NCBI GenBank assembly: GCA_028284225.1
Contig: JANQSD010000014.1
Coordinates: forward strand, 1-64,000
Source: Arenicellales bacterium
Lineage (GTDB): Bacteria; Pseudomonadota; Gammaproteobacteria; Arenicellales; JAHEKD01
Direction: 5' to 3'
Length of the DNA: 64,000 nucleotides
Shown: piece after piece, positions 9,658-19,105 of the stretch
How the letters are laid out: every line of letters starts with the position of its first letter
Position numbering within the stretch: position 1 is the first letter of the stretch
Notes under the pieces: generated by a model
The model's input: the letters and a program-made list of their open reading frames with translations, nothing else
The model's database searches: none
Told to the model about the DNA's origin: nothing
Program-made: the position numbers and the translations under genes

Positions 9658-10302
9658 GTGTCATTGAACATCGCTTTGTCAAAAGGGCGCATTCTCAAAC
9701 AAACCTTACCGGTGTTGGAGCAAGCGGGTTTTGAGTTGGCTGAGCATCCGGACGAAAGCCGTAAACTGCTTATTCCTGTAAAAAACACTGATATAAACGT
9801 TATTATTGTTCGGGCAACTGATGCGCCTACTTATGTCCGTCTGGGTGCTGCTGATTTAGGTTTGGTCGGTAAAGATGTACTTATGGAGACCGGCGGTAGT
9901 GATTTATACGAGCTTTATGATACGGGTATGGCACGTTGCCGTTTGGCTTTGGCTGAATTGGTTGATTCGGCTAAATCAGAAAGTCATTTACCGGCAAAAA
10001 TTAAAGTGGCTACCAAGTATGAGAATATTGCTCGTGATTATTTTGCCCGTAAAGGTATTCAATCCGAAATTATTAAGTTATACGGTTCTATGGAGTTAGC
10101 GCCGCATGCCGGCTTATGTCATCGAATCATTGATTTGGTAGATACTGGTGGCACCTTAAAGGCTAATAGTTTGGTTGAGAAAGAAACTATATGCCATATC
10201 AGCGCCAGGCTAGTGGCAAACAAGGTGTCATATAAATTAAAGCGAGCTGAATTAGTGCCGTTAGTAGACTCGCTGAAACAAGCTTTTGAGCATGCAGAAT
10301 GA
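9658..10302 (+). CDS. hisG: ATP phosphoribosyltransferase, short form HisG
   Basis: HisG catalyses the first step of histidine synthesis, joining ATP and PRPP. With 214 residues it is the short form, lacking the C-terminal regulatory domain. Such enzymes normally work with HisZ, a HisRS paralogue, in a hetero-octamer. Visible motifs are ALSKGRIL, LGAADLGLVGKDVL and the PRPP-binding DLVDTGGTLKAN. Translation begins with GTG at 9658, preceded by GGGAG at 9645-9649. No hisZ is present in this window. The stop overlaps hisD by 4 bp. Confidence 0.96.
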   Translation: MSLNIALSKGRILKQTLPVLEQAGFELAEHPDESRKLLIPVKNTDINVIIVRATDAPTYVRLGAADLGLVGKDVLMETGGSDLYELYDTGMARCRLALAELVDSAKSESHLPAKIKVATKYENIARDYFARKGIQSEIIKLYGSMELAPHAGLCHRIIDLVDTGGTLKANSLVEKETICHISARLVANKVSYKLKRAELVPLVDSLKQAFEHAE

Positions 10303-11591
10303 AAATTCTGAATACAACTGATCCTGAATTTTATCAACAACTTGACGAATTGCTGACACGAGGATCAACTCAATCCGACAGCATTGATGCAGCAGCGGCT
10401 GATATTATTGACACAATCAGGCAACACGGTGATGTCGCGTTAGTCAACTATACCAAGCAATTCGATCAGCTGTGTGTAAATAGTGCCAGCGATCTTGAAG
10501 TGTCTACTGATGATATTCTTAAGGCCTTGGCAGAAATCGATTCAGATTTGAAACAAGCGCTTAAATTCGCCGCTAAACGGATTGAGACTTATCATCAAAA
10601 ACAAATCCAGCAAGATTGGCGTTTTGTTGATGAGGCCGGTGCTGAGCTGGGTCAACGTATTACCGCTGTTGATAAAGTGGGTCTGTATGTGCCGGGAGGT
10701 AAAGCTGCGTATCCCTCATCAGTGTTGATGTCGGCAATTCCAGCCAGGGTTGCAGGTGTAAAAGAATTAATCATGACGGTACCGGCAGCTAACGGTGAGT
10801 TGAATTTGAATGTATTAGCGGCGGCGGCTATTGCAGGTGTTGATCGTGTGTTTAAAATCGGGGGTGCTCAGGCAATTGCAGCACTGGCATATGGCACTGA
10901 AACGATTCCTAATGTAGACAAAATTGTAGGTCCCGGTAATGCTTATGTGGCTGCAGCCAAGCGTATGGTGTTTGGTCAAGTAGGCATTGATATGATTGCA
11001 GGCCCTTCAGAAGTATTAGTCGTCAGTGATGCCGGTGTCGATCCTGATTGGGTTGCAATGGATCTGTTTGCCCAGGCTGAACATGATGAAATGGCACAAT
11101 CAATCCATGTTACTTCTGATAAGGCTCATCATGAGGCGGTTTTTGCAGCGGTCGAGCGATTATTGCCTGATCAACCGCGTGAGAAAATTATTCGCCAGGC
11201 ATTATCCAGCCAGGGCGCATTTATTTTGACAGAAAACAACGAAACCACGATTAGTGTGATAAATCGTGTAGCACCGGAGCACCTTGAATTGCTATCAGCC
11301 GATGCTGATGATTTGCTCACTGGCATTCGCCATGCAGGTGCTATATTCATAGGCCGTTATAGTGCTGAAGCGTTGGGTGATTACTGCGCAGGTCCAAATC
11401 ATGTATTGCCGACATCAGGCACAGCTAGATTTAGCTCACCTTTAGGTGTTTATGATTTTCAAAAACGGTCCAGCATAATTCGCTTTGATGAAACCAGTGC
11501 TCAACAAGTAGCGCGACATGCAGCAGTGATTGCGCAGGCTGAAGGTCTAACAGCACATCAGCAATCGGCCAGTTACCGGGTTAACGAATAG
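10299..11591 (+). CDS. hisD: Histidinol dehydrogenase HisD
   Basis: HisD oxidises L-histidinol to L-histidine in two NAD-dependent steps, using zinc. The 430-residue sequence includes the signature region from IVGPGNAYVAAAKRMVFG to GIDMIAGPSEVLV, the Zn/catalytic AQAEHD, RVAPEHLEL and the GPNHVLPT segment. The start overlaps hisG by 4 bp and hisC follows after 2 bp, in the classical his order. Confidence 0.97.
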   Translation: MKILNTTDPEFYQQLDELLTRGSTQSDSIDAAAADIIDTIRQHGDVALVNYTKQFDQLCVNSASDLEVSTDDILKALAEIDSDLKQALKFAAKRIETYHQKQIQQDWRFVDEAGAELGQRITAVDKVGLYVPGGKAAYPSSVLMSAIPARVAGVKELIMTVPAANGELNLNVLAAAAIAGVDRVFKIGGAQAIAALAYGTETIPNVDKIVGPGNAYVAAAKRMVFGQVGIDMIAGPSEVLVVSDAGVDPDWVAMDLFAQAEHDEMAQSIHVTSDKAHHEAVFAAVERLLPDQPREKIIRQALSSQGAFILTENNETTISVINRVAPEHLELLSADADDLLTGIRHAGAIFIGRYSAEALGDYCAGPNHVLPTSGTARFSSPLGVYDFQKRSSIIRFDETSAQQVARHAAVIAQAEGLTAHQQSASYRVNE

Positions 11592-11593
11592 TC

Positions 11594-12682
11594 ATGCACA
11601 ATAATCTGGCTAAGCAGTTGATCCGTGCAGAAATCCAAGCCTTGCAGGCTTATCATGTGCAGCCTTCAAATGGATTAGTCAAACTGGATATTATGGAAAA
11701 TCCATATGATTGGTCGGCTGAGCTTAAGGCAGCTTGGTTAGAAAAATTGCACAGCGCCAGTATTAATCGTTATCCTGATGCCCAGGGCCAAAACATCAAA
11801 GAAAAGTTATTGGCACAAATGACGTTACCTGACAGTTGTGATGTGATGTTCGGTAATGGCTCAGATGAACTGATCCAAATTATTATCCAATCTTTAGCGG
11901 TTAATGCCGGGCCGGTTATGTCCGTATCGCCGACGTTTGTCATGTTTCGCATTTTGGCTGAGGTAACCAGCAAAGAATACATAGATGTGCCGCTAAATAG
12001 TGATTTTTCGCTAAATTCTGTTGCTCTGGTGCAAGCAATCGAACGCCATCGACCCGCTTGTTTGTTTTTGGCTTATCCGAACAATCCAACCGGAAATTTA
12101 TTTTCTGAGCGGGATTTGGACCAGATCATTGCAGCAAGTAAAGGGCTGGTGATCATCGATGAAGCCTATTTACCTTTTGCCGGAACAACCCAAATTGATA
12201 GATTAAATCAATACTCAAACGTATTGATAATGAGAACTTTATCCAAAGCAGGCCTGGCAGGATTACGATTCGGTATGTTATTTGGTGATAAACAGTGGTT
12301 AGATGAATTTAATAAAATACGTTTGCCGTTTAATATCAATAGTCTTACTCAAATCAGCGTGGAATTTGCGTTGGACAATATGGCTTTTTTTGAAAATAAC
12401 GCTGAAAAAATTGTTGCAGAGCGAACCCGGGTTTATGATCAGCTTTGCCGGCTTAGCGGGTTACAGGTTTACCCAAGTGATGCCAATTTTATTTTGTTTA
12501 AATCTATCCGGATTCCTGCTACTCAGTTATTTGAAGGATTGTTAGAAAGACATATACTCATAAAATGTGTGCATAAACCCGATACAATGCTGGAGCAATG
12601 TTTACGGGTGACAATTGGCACTGAACAAGAAAACAATCTTTTCTTAAACAGTATTGAAGACTTAACCAGAGGGCTAGCATGA
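11594..12682 (+). CDS. hisC: Histidinol-phosphate aminotransferase HisC
   Basis: This PLP-dependent class I/II aminotransferase converts imidazole-acetol phosphate to histidinol phosphate. At 362 residues it has the family length. Visible are GNGSDELIQ, the AYPNNPTG signature, DEAYLPF and the PLP lysine in [13 protein letters not shown]. It begins 2 bp after hisD, and its stop overlaps hisB by 4 bp. Substrate assignment rests mainly on operon position, which is strong here. Confidence 0.96.
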   Translation: MHNNLAKQLIRAEIQALQAYHVQPSNGLVKLDIMENPYDWSAELKAAWLEKLHSASINRYPDAQGQNIKEKLLAQMTLPDSCDVMFGNGSDELIQIIIQSLAVNAGPVMSVSPTFVMFRILAEVTSKEYIDVPLNSDFSLNSVALVQAIERHRPACLFLAYPNNPTGNLFSERDLDQIIAASKGLVIIDEAYLPFAGTTQIDRLNQYSNVLIMRTLSKAGLAGLRFGMLFGDKQWLDEFNKIRLPFNINSLTQISVEFALDNMAFFENNAEKIVAERTRVYDQLCRLSGLQVYPSDANFILFKSIRIPATQLFEGLLERHILIKCVHKPDTMLEQCLRVTIGTEQENNLFLNSIEDLTRGLA

Positions 12683-13269
12683 GCCGAACGAGTAATATTG
12701 AGCGTAACACCAATGAAACGCAAATTTCATTGCGAATCGACCTGGATGGCAAAGGAGAAGCTAATTTACAGACGGGCGTGGCTTTTTTTGATCACATGCT
12801 GGATCAGATCGCACGCCACGGCTTGATCGATATAAATCTTAACGCGCAAGGTGATCTGGAAATAGATGATCATCATACTGTTGAGGATATTGGCATTGTT
12901 TTTGGTCAGGCGCTGACACAGGCGGTCGGTGATAAAAAGGGTATTAAACGCTACGGTCATGCCTATGTACCGCTTGATGAGTCATTAAGCCGGGTCGTGA
13001 TTGATTTGTCTGGCCGGCCGCATTTGAGTTTTGACGCGACATTTACACGGGCCATGATTGGCACTTTCGAGACTGAACTGGTCAGGGAGTTTTTTCAAGC
13101 GGTGGTCAATCATGCTGCGATAACATTGCACATTGATAATATCCGCGGCATTAATTCCCATCATATTGCTGAAACAATTTTTAAGGCTTTCGGACGCGCA
13201 TTGCGCATGGCGCTTGAGGCTGATGAAAAAATGCAAGATGTGATTCCATCGACTAAAGGCAGTCTATGA
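12679..13269 (+). CDS. hisB: Imidazoleglycerol-phosphate dehydratase HisB
   Basis: HisB dehydrates imidazoleglycerol phosphate and uses manganese bound by histidine clusters. The 196-residue protein is the monofunctional dehydratase, not the fused phosphatase-dehydratase found in enterics. The characteristic [23 protein letters not shown] and [20 protein letters not shown] motifs are all present. A separate histidinol-phosphatase is therefore needed and is not visible in the window. It overlaps hisC and hisH by 4 bp each. Confidence 0.97.
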   Translation: MSRTSNIERNTNETQISLRIDLDGKGEANLQTGVAFFDHMLDQIARHGLIDINLNAQGDLEIDDHHTVEDIGIVFGQALTQAVGDKKGIKRYGHAYVPLDESLSRVVIDLSGRPHLSFDATFTRAMIGTFETELVREFFQAVVNHAAITLHIDNIRGINSHHIAETIFKAFGRALRMALEADEKMQDVIPSTKGSL

Positions 13270-13907
13270 CGCAAGTTGCTGTGATTGACCTGGGAACTGG
13301 AAATCTCAGGTCTGTTGCTAAAGCCGTTGAACATGTCTGTGGTAAATCTTCTCGTGTACGTATTACCCGGGATTGCTCACAGATTGATCAGGCAGATAAA
13401 ATCGTATTGCCGGGTCAGGGTGCGATAGGCAGTTGGCTGTCAGCATTGTCAGATGCAGACTTAAATACAGCTTTGCATAAGGCTCTGAAGACCAAGCCCG
13501 TACTCGGGATTTGTGTCGGCATGCAGGCGTTGTTTGAATATAATCAGGAAGATGGCGGCCATGAATGTCTGGGTTTGTTTAAGGGAACTGTAATAAGGTT
13601 TGAAAATGGTCGTATAGCCGAAGATGGTTCGGTAATGAAAGTGCCGCAAATGGGCTGGAATCAGGTCAAAATCAGCCAATCTCATCCATTGTGGCAAGGC
13701 ATAGCGGATAATAGCTGGTTTTATTTTTTGCATAGTTATTATGCTTGTGAAACAAACAGTGCAGAAGTATTTGCCCAAACCGAATATGGAATACCTTACG
13801 CCAGCGCAGTGGCTAAAGACAATATCTTCGCCATTCAGTGCCACCCCGAAAAAAGTCACCATGTCGGACTTAAATTGTTCGAGAATTTTATTAATTGGAA
13901 CATCTAA
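13266..13907 (+). CDS. hisH: Imidazole glycerol phosphate synthase glutaminase HisH
   Basis: HisH hydrolyses glutamine and passes ammonia to HisF to form IGP and AICAR. The 213-residue class I glutamine amidotransferase has its catalytic nucleophile at C83 in [12 protein letters not shown], the oxyanion strand [11 protein letters not shown] and the His-Glu pair in QCHPEKSHH. It starts 4 bp inside hisB. A 100-bp gap separates it from hisA, the only long gap in the operon; this contains a GTCATTCCAGAATCT remnant that may be a degenerate repeat. Confidence 0.96.
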   Translation: MTQVAVIDLGTGNLRSVAKAVEHVCGKSSRVRITRDCSQIDQADKIVLPGQGAIGSWLSALSDADLNTALHKALKTKPVLGICVGMQALFEYNQEDGGHECLGLFKGTVIRFENGRIAEDGSVMKVPQMGWNQVKISQSHPLWQGIADNSWFYFLHSYYACETNSAEVFAQTEYGIPYASAVAKDNIFAIQCHPEKSHHVGLKLFENFINWNI

Positions 13908-14007
13908 TGAGATTCAATTTTAATTTATCCGTCATTCCAGAATCTAGTGATTACTTAGCTTGGCTGGATAATAAACGTTTCGTAAAAATTTAAGTGAATA
14001 TAGAACC

Positions 14008-14748
14008 ATGCTAGTCATACCAGCAATTGACATTAAAAACGGCCAATGTGTGCGCCTGCGTCAGGGCGACCTAAACGACGATACGGTTTTTTCCTCTGAT
14101 TTGCTTGCAGTAGCTGATCAATGGGCTGACCTGGGCGCCAGGCGGTTGCATATCGTTGATTTGGATGGAGCAGTATCTGGAAAGGCCGTTCATTTGCAAG
14201 CCATTTCTGAAATTTGCAAACAGCACCCTGATTTGCCAATACAGATAGGGGGAGGTATTCGTAGCTTGGAAACTGCCGAGGTTTATTTCGACGTAGGTGT
14301 AAGCTATTTAATTATTGGTACTAAGGCTGTCAACGAGCCGGAATTTATTGAGCGATTAACCGAACGTTATCCGGATAAGATTATCGTTGGTTTAGATGCA
14401 AAAGATGGTTTGGTTGCAGTAGATGGTTGGACCAAAACCTCAGATAAAACCGTCACTCAAGTCGCCAAATGGTTTGAGCAAATGCGGGTTGCGGCCATTA
14501 TTTATACAGATATTAGTCGTGATGGTATGCTCACTGGCGTCAATATCGAGTCAACGTTTGCCTTGGCGCAATCTACCGATTTGCCGGTGATTGCATCCGG
14601 TGGGGTAAAAAATCTGGATGACATTCAGGCTTTGGCTGCTTTGCCAGACCCCGGTGTTGCCGGTGCGATTACAGGCCGAGCTATTTACGAAGGGACTTTA
14701 GATTTTTTTCAAGCTCAACAATTAGCAGATCAATATGCCACTAGCTAA
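14008..14748 (+). CDS. hisA: ProFAR isomerase HisA
   Basis: HisA performs the Amadori isomerisation of ProFAR to PRFAR. This TIM-barrel protein of 246 residues has the two phosphate-binding half-barrel glycines (IQIGGGIRS and VIASGGVKN). The catalytic aspartates are in [13 protein letters not shown] near the start and [14 protein letters not shown] in the middle. Its 3' end overlaps hisF by 14 bp. Confidence 0.97.
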   Translation: MLVIPAIDIKNGQCVRLRQGDLNDDTVFSSDLLAVADQWADLGARRLHIVDLDGAVSGKAVHLQAISEICKQHPDLPIQIGGGIRSLETAEVYFDVGVSYLIIGTKAVNEPEFIERLTERYPDKIIVGLDAKDGLVAVDGWTKTSDKTVTQVAKWFEQMRVAAIIYTDISRDGMLTGVNIESTFALAQSTDLPVIASGGVKNLDDIQALAALPDPGVAGAITGRAIYEGTLDFFQAQQLADQYATS

Positions 14749-15502
14749 ACGTATTATTCCCTGTTTGGATGTCGATAATGGCCGTGTCGTTAAAGGCGTG
14801 AAATTTGTCGATATTCGAGATGCAGGTGATCCGGTTGAGGTTGCCAGGCGCTATGATCTTGAAGGTGCTGATGAAATAACGTTTTTAGACATTACGGCCA
14901 GCCACGAGCAGCGCGATACGATTTTGCACGTTGTTGAAAAAGTCGCGAGTGAAATTTTTATTCCTTTAACCGTGGGCGGTGGTATTCGGCAGATTGATGA
15001 TATTTCTCGTCTGCTCAATGCCGGGGCCGATAAAGTCGCCATTAATACCTCTGCTGTTAAAAACCCTGATTTTATTAAACAGGCTTCTGACAAGTTAGGG
15101 TCGCAATGTATTGTAGTGGCGCTTGATGCCAGAAAGTCCGGTAATACTCCATCCGGCTATGAAATATATACACATGGTGGGCGGCACGAAACTGGGTTAG
15201 ATGCAGTAAAATGGGCACAGCAAATGGCAGCTTATGGTGCGGGGGAGTTGCTGGTCACCAGCATGGACAGAGACGGCACTAAGGATGGATTCGAACTTGA
15301 GTTGACCAGTGCCATTGCGGATGCGGTTTCGATTCCTGTAATTGCCTCAGGCGGAGTCGGCAACTTGCAGCATTTAGTTGAAGGTATTACTCTTGGTAAA
15401 GCTGATGCAGTGCTGGCTGCCAGTATTTTCCATTTCGGTGAATACACCATAAAGCAAGCCAAAAAATTTATGGTTAACCAGGGAATAGAGATGAGAATGT
15501 AA
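14735..15502 (+). CDS. hisF: Imidazole glycerol phosphate synthase cyclase HisF
   Basis: HisF is the cyclase half of IGP synthase and works with HisH. The 255-residue TIM barrel shows [16 protein letters not shown] with catalytic Asp near residue 11, [12 protein letters not shown], the second aspartate in [19 protein letters not shown] and VIASGGVGN. The start lies within hisA (14-bp overlap), and its TAA shares a base with the hisI ATG. Confidence 0.97.
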   Translation: MPLAKRIIPCLDVDNGRVVKGVKFVDIRDAGDPVEVARRYDLEGADEITFLDITASHEQRDTILHVVEKVASEIFIPLTVGGGIRQIDDISRLLNAGADKVAINTSAVKNPDFIKQASDKLGSQCIVVALDARKSGNTPSGYEIYTHGGRHETGLDAVKWAQQMAAYGAGELLVTSMDRDGTKDGFELELTSAIADAVSIPVIASGGVGNLQHLVEGITLGKADAVLAASIFHFGEYTIKQAKKFMVNQGIEMRM

Positions 15503-15888
15503 TGGACTTTATTGACGACATTAAATGGACTGATGATGGTTTGGTGCCGGTGATCGCACAAGATTTTCACACTAATAAAGTCCTCATGTTTGCCTGGATG
15601 AACCATGAGGCTTTGCGTCAAACGATAGCTAATAGTGTAGCTGTTTATTGGTCACGATCACGCAAAAAACTGTGGAAAAAAGGTGAAAGTTCCGGGCATA
15701 CACAAATCGTCAAAGAAATGCGGCTTGATTGTGATGGTGATGTCATTTTAATGCGGGTTGAATCACAGGGAGGTATAGCTTGCCATACCGGTAGAGAGTC
15801 TTGTTTCTATCGCGTATTGCAAGAAAATGAATGGCTGGACGTTGATCCGGTGATTAAGTCACCGGATGAGATTTACGGCAATAATTAA
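15502..15888 (+). CDS. hisI: Phosphoribosyl-AMP cyclohydrolase HisI
   Basis: HisI opens the adenine ring of phosphoribosyl-AMP. It is 128 residues long, a stand-alone cyclohydrolase rather than the fused HisIE of enterics. Metal- and substrate-binding motifs are [28 protein letters not shown], the [10 protein letters not shown] segment and [11 protein letters not shown]. It is coupled to both neighbours by one-base TAATG overlaps. Confidence 0.97.
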   Translation: MDFIDDIKWTDDGLVPVIAQDFHTNKVLMFAWMNHEALRQTIANSVAVYWSRSRKKLWKKGESSGHTQIVKEMRLDCDGDVILMRVESQGGIACHTGRESCFYRVLQENEWLDVDPVIKSPDEIYGNN

Positions 15889-16811
15889 TGAGTGAAGAAA
15901 TCCTTAATAAGCTTGCCGCAGTATTAGAGCAACGCAAGCAAGAATCAGCTCACGACTCTTACGTGGCCAGTCTTTACAGTAAAGGCCTGGATTCGATTTT
16001 AAAAAAGATTGGTGAAGAAGCGACTGAAACGGTCATGGCGGCGAAAGAGGGCGACATTGATAAAATCATTTATGAAACGGCAGATTTATGGTTTCACACC
16101 CTGATTCTATTAGCACAGCAGGGCCTGCATCCAGATCAAGTTTTGCTGGAGCTTGATAGGCGATTTGGACAGTCAGGCCATGCAGAAAAGGCTTCCAGAG
16201 ATATGACTGACAGCCAGATAAAAAGAATAATCGATTATTGGTACGGCAATCCGATCAATGAAACAACCGTTGTTGGTGAACGATTCGATTTATGGTTTGG
16301 CAAAAGTGATGAGGCAGATCGCGAAATTAAAGAGTTATTTTCAGAAGATGTTGAAAAACTGATTGCAGGCCAGTACCAACATTGGCTGCAAACGCCCAAA
16401 GGCCGATTAGCCAGTATTATTTTGATTGATCAGTTTTGCCGGCAAATTTATCGAGGAACGCCTAAGGCGTTTGAACATGATTCTAAAGCGCTCAAGTTTT
16501 GTCTGGATGGTATAGCAATTGGTCATGATCTGGCTCTGTCCCGCCCGCTACGATATTTTTACTATTTGCCGCTCGAGCATTCCGAGAGTATAGAGCATCA
16601 GTACCAGTGTGTTGCAGCCTATCAGTCCATGGCAGATGAGTGCACTACTGAGGATTTAAAAAAGATTTATATTGAAGCGAAAGGTTATGCCGATAAACAC
16701 TTGGTCATTATTGAACGCTTTGGTCGTTTCCCACACCGCAATGAAATTCTAGGGCGAGTGTCGACAGCTGAGGAAATAGAGTTCTTAAAAGGGCCGGATT
16801 CTTCTTTTTGA
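15888..16811 (+). CDS. hisE: HisE phosphoribosyl-ATP pyrophosphatase fused to a DUF924 domain
   Basis: Residues 1-103 are a complete HisE (MazG-like) pyrophosphatase, with [14 protein letters not shown] and the [14 protein letters not shown] helix. It hydrolyses phosphoribosyl-ATP in step two of histidine synthesis. From about residue 107 a second domain follows, with [33 protein letters not shown] and RFGRFPHRN. These are hallmarks of DUF924 (COG3803), an all-helical TPR-like family of unknown function. Total length is 307 residues, against about 105 for HisE alone. An in-frame ATG (residue 106, 16203-16205) marks the junction and could permit internal initiation. The fusion is seen directly in the frame; its function is unknown. 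Confidence 0.93.
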   Translation: MSEEILNKLAAVLEQRKQESAHDSYVASLYSKGLDSILKKIGEEATETVMAAKEGDIDKIIYETADLWFHTLILLAQQGLHPDQVLLELDRRFGQSGHAEKASRDMTDSQIKRIIDYWYGNPINETTVVGERFDLWFGKSDEADREIKELFSEDVEKLIAGQYQHWLQTPKGRLASIILIDQFCRQIYRGTPKAFEHDSKALKFCLDGIAIGHDLALSRPLRYFYYLPLEHSESIEHQYQCVAAYQSMADECTTEDLKKIYIEAKGYADKHLVIIERFGRFPHRNEILGRVSTAEEIEFLKGPDSSF

Positions 16812-16833
16812 TAATGAAAAATTGTAAAATTAA

Positions 16834-16839
16834 TATAAT
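16834..16839 (+). promoter_or_regulatory. Candidate -10 element ahead of the dGTPase cassette
   Basis: TATAAT lies in the very AT-rich 52-bp gap after the HisE-DUF924 gene. TTGATA at 16808-16813 could be a -35, but its 20-bp spacing is poor. AAAAAGGA at 16850-16857 is a good ribosome-binding site for the ATG at 16864. The cassette may thus be transcribed independently of his. Confidence 0.3.
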
Positions 16840-16863
16840 TTATAAAACCAAAAAGGATCTTAA

Positions 16864-18219
16864 ATGTTACAATGGGATTTGTTGCTATCTGATGAAAGAA
16901 GAAAAGAAAAAAATGATCAATCTGGAGAAAACACCGGAACTAAAGGAAACAGAGTAGAGGCGGAGAGGGATTATGATAGGATATTATTTTCATCACCGAC
17001 CAGGCGCTTAGCTGACAAAACACAAGTCTTTCCTTTAGATCCAAGTGATTCAGTTAGAACACGATTAACTCATTCACTTGAGGTTTCGAATCTTGCTAGA
17101 AGCGTTGGAATTGCCCTTTCCTTTGAGTATGCGGAAAAGGTTTTTGGGAAAGAGCATGGAAAGTTACAAGTTGCCAGAAGAGTTCCCGCAATTTTAGCCG
17201 CCACTGGCTTGGCACATGATTTAGGAAATCCACCGTTTGGTCACCAAGGAGAAGCTGCTATTCGTGGCTGGTTTGCTAAATGTTCTAATAACTACAATGT
17301 CCCGGATGATTTTAAGAATTTCGACGGAAACCCACATACTTTTCGATTACTTACAAGTTTACAAATTTTGAACGACAGCTTTGGATTGAATTTAACGTAT
17401 GGTACGTTGGCTGCCTTAATAAAATATCCAAAACTTCATGAATCAGCTGGCGGATACAGAAAATTCGGTATATTCGAAAGCGAAAGAAAGGTTATTGAGG
17501 ATGTTTGGAAAGTAACCGGATTAAGTGAGAATATTCGACATCCACTAGCCCATATAATTGAGGCGTGTGATGACATTGCATATGCAGTTTTGGATGCAGA
17601 GGATACCGTAAAAAAAGGATTTGCCTCGTTCTATGATTTGATGGATTATCTAGATTCATCTGATGATGAAGTAGTTAGAAAAGTGGTGGAAAAATCAAAA
17701 GAGAAAAACATAGTATTCAAAAAAGATAATTTAAGTTCGGCTGAATTAAATGATATTTCCATGCAAATGTTTCGAGTTTTTGCTGTTTATCAATTGATTA
17801 CGTCAATTACAAATTGTTTTGTTAATTCGATTGATGAAATCCTTGCTAACGAAATTCCTGACAACTTTGAGCTCATTGATAGTTCAAGCGGGAATCAATT
17901 GTGTAAATATCTTAAAAAATTTGATAAGAAATATGGTTATGAAAATAAACAAGTTCTTGAATTAGAGCTTGAAGGGAACAACTATATTAACAGCACAATG
18001 GATATGTTGTGGACATCAATTATTGATGAATCTCAATCTTTTTCAAAATTTGGGTGGGCAATAATCTCAGAAAATTACAAAAGAGCGTATAATAAATCTA
18101 AGATGCCAAATGATTACAAGAGATGCCAATTACTTTGTGATTCTGTTGCTGGAATGACTGACTCATATCTAATTAATATACACAATAGATTAAAGCCCTT
18201 ATTTAATGGATTTTCCTAG
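16864..18219 (+). CDS. dGTPase-like HD-domain dNTP triphosphohydrolase
   Basis: Dgt-family enzymes hydrolyse dGTP or other dNTPs to the nucleoside and triphosphate. This 451-residue protein has the N-terminal RDYDRILFSSPTRRLADKTQVF signature region, H70 in TRLTHSLEV, the H118-D119 pair in GLAHDLGNPPFGHQGE, and D236 in EACDDIAYAVLDAED, so the HD metal site looks intact. The C-terminal half is diverged and Lys/Asn/Ile-rich. Base composition is AT-rich (15 of 60 G/C in 17701-17760, likewise in 17881-17940), unlike the his genes. Its 3' end overlaps the next gene by 14 bp. Some bacterial dGTPases block phage by depleting dNTPs; that role here is inference. Confidence 0.9.
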   Translation: MLQWDLLLSDERRKEKNDQSGENTGTKGNRVEAERDYDRILFSSPTRRLADKTQVFPLDPSDSVRTRLTHSLEVSNLARSVGIALSFEYAEKVFGKEHGKLQVARRVPAILAATGLAHDLGNPPFGHQGEAAIRGWFAKCSNNYNVPDDFKNFDGNPHTFRLLTSLQILNDSFGLNLTYGTLAALIKYPKLHESAGGYRKFGIFESERKVIEDVWKVTGLSENIRHPLAHIIEACDDIAYAVLDAEDTVKKGFASFYDLMDYLDSSDDEVVRKVVEKSKEKNIVFKKDNLSSAELNDISMQMFRVFAVYQLITSITNCFVNSIDEILANEIPDNFELIDSSSGNQLCKYLKKFDKKYGYENKQVLELELEGNNYINSTMDMLWTSIIDESQSFSKFGWAIISENYKRAYNKSKMPNDYKRCQLLCDSVAGMTDSYLINIHNRLKPLFNGFS

Positions 18220-19105
18220 AATTAATCCCGTTGCTAACTCTGATGAGTTAAGAGAAAGGATAAGTGCCTTTTTTTCTTCCAACAGTAGAGAGAAGAGAGC
18301 ATATAAAAAAACATCCAACCAACTAACAATTTCAGAGTTCGAATGTATACAAGAGAAAACTAATTTTGCATCTCCTAGTCAAGATATAAGAACATTTCTT
18401 AATTTTATTAACAGCGCTATTTCCAATGGTGATGTCTACTTATTTGGCGGTATGCTTAGAGACATAGCTATTTTTGGAAAAAGCGGGTTTTATTCTGATA
18501 TTGATATCGTGATAGAAGGTGATTGGGATACTTTGATTCCATATTTTCATTCCACTAAAGCAATTAAGAATAAATATGGTGGATATAGATTACTGGTAGA
18601 CAAATGGCCAGTCGATGTCTGGCAGGCTAAGGAAACTTGGGCTATTAAACAAGGTTTAGTTAAATACAAAGATATATTTTCTTTGACGGATACTACAATT
18701 TTAAATTGGGATGGTATTCTTATGAATTGGCGTACAAAAGTTTTTATTCATAAAAAAGAGTACTTTGAGGATATAAATAAGAGAACGTTAAAGGTCGTTT
18801 TAACTGAGAACCCGAATCCTATTGGTACGATTGTTAGGGTTTTTAGACATTTGTATCATAAAGATGCAGCTAAAATTACTATCCCTACAATACATTTTAT
18901 TGTAGATGCAACTTGCAAATACTCTTACCATGAGATAAAGAAGGCTGAATTATCTAGCTATGGAAATTCCATTATAGAGCCACACTTGTATATGTTTTTC
19001 AATGAGCTACAGTATTATAGCGAGAAAGAAGTAAAACTGATGTTTGATAAAAACTTTGAGCCAAATTGTTTGAGGAATGGTTTATTAGGGCAATTAGCAA
19101 TTTAG
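18206..19105 (+). CDS. Nucleotidyltransferase-fold protein paired with the dGTPase
   Basis: This 299-residue protein has a Pol-beta-type nucleotidyltransferase core: G81-G82-x-x-R85-D86 in FGGMLRDIAIFG, the D98-x-D100 pair in YSDIDIVIEG and a third likely carboxylate, D137, in WPVDVWQAKETWA. The G-G-x-x-R-D ... D-x-D arrangement resembles the head of CCA-adding and poly(A) polymerases. The usual neck, body and tail RNA-binding helical domains are not recognisable. Residues 1-70 and 160-299 match nothing I know. The start lies 14 bp inside the dGTPase gene, so the two are probably coupled. It is AT-rich like its partner. The stop overlaps, by 4 bp, the convergent FAD-oxidase gene. Substrate and function are unknown. 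Confidence 0.8.
   Translation: MDFPRINPVANSDELRERISAFFSSNSREKRAYKKTSNQLTISEFECIQEKTNFASPSQDIRTFLNFINSAISNGDVYLFGGMLRDIAIFGKSGFYSDIDIVIEGDWDTLIPYFHSTKAIKNKYGGYRLLVDKWPVDVWQAKETWAIKQGLVKYKDIFSLTDTTILNWDGILMNWRTKVFIHKKEYFEDINKRTLKVVLTENPNPIGTIVRVFRHLYHKDAAKITIPTIHFIVDATCKYSYHEIKKAELSSYGNSIIEPHLYMFFNELQYYSEKEVKLMFDKNFEPNCLRNGLLGQLAI

Noticed and set aside
13908..14007. Possible gene break or insertion between hisH and hisA
   Set aside because: Both genes are complete; the 100-bp gap holds only a GTCATTCCAGAATCT remnant too short to classify.
18206..19105. cGAS/DncV-like CD-NTase making a cyclic nucleotide signal (CBASS)
   Set aside because: CD-NTases use a G-S motif before the catalytic carboxylates; this protein has G-G-x-x-R-D as in CCA/poly(A) polymerases, and no CBASS effector or Cap genes adjoin.
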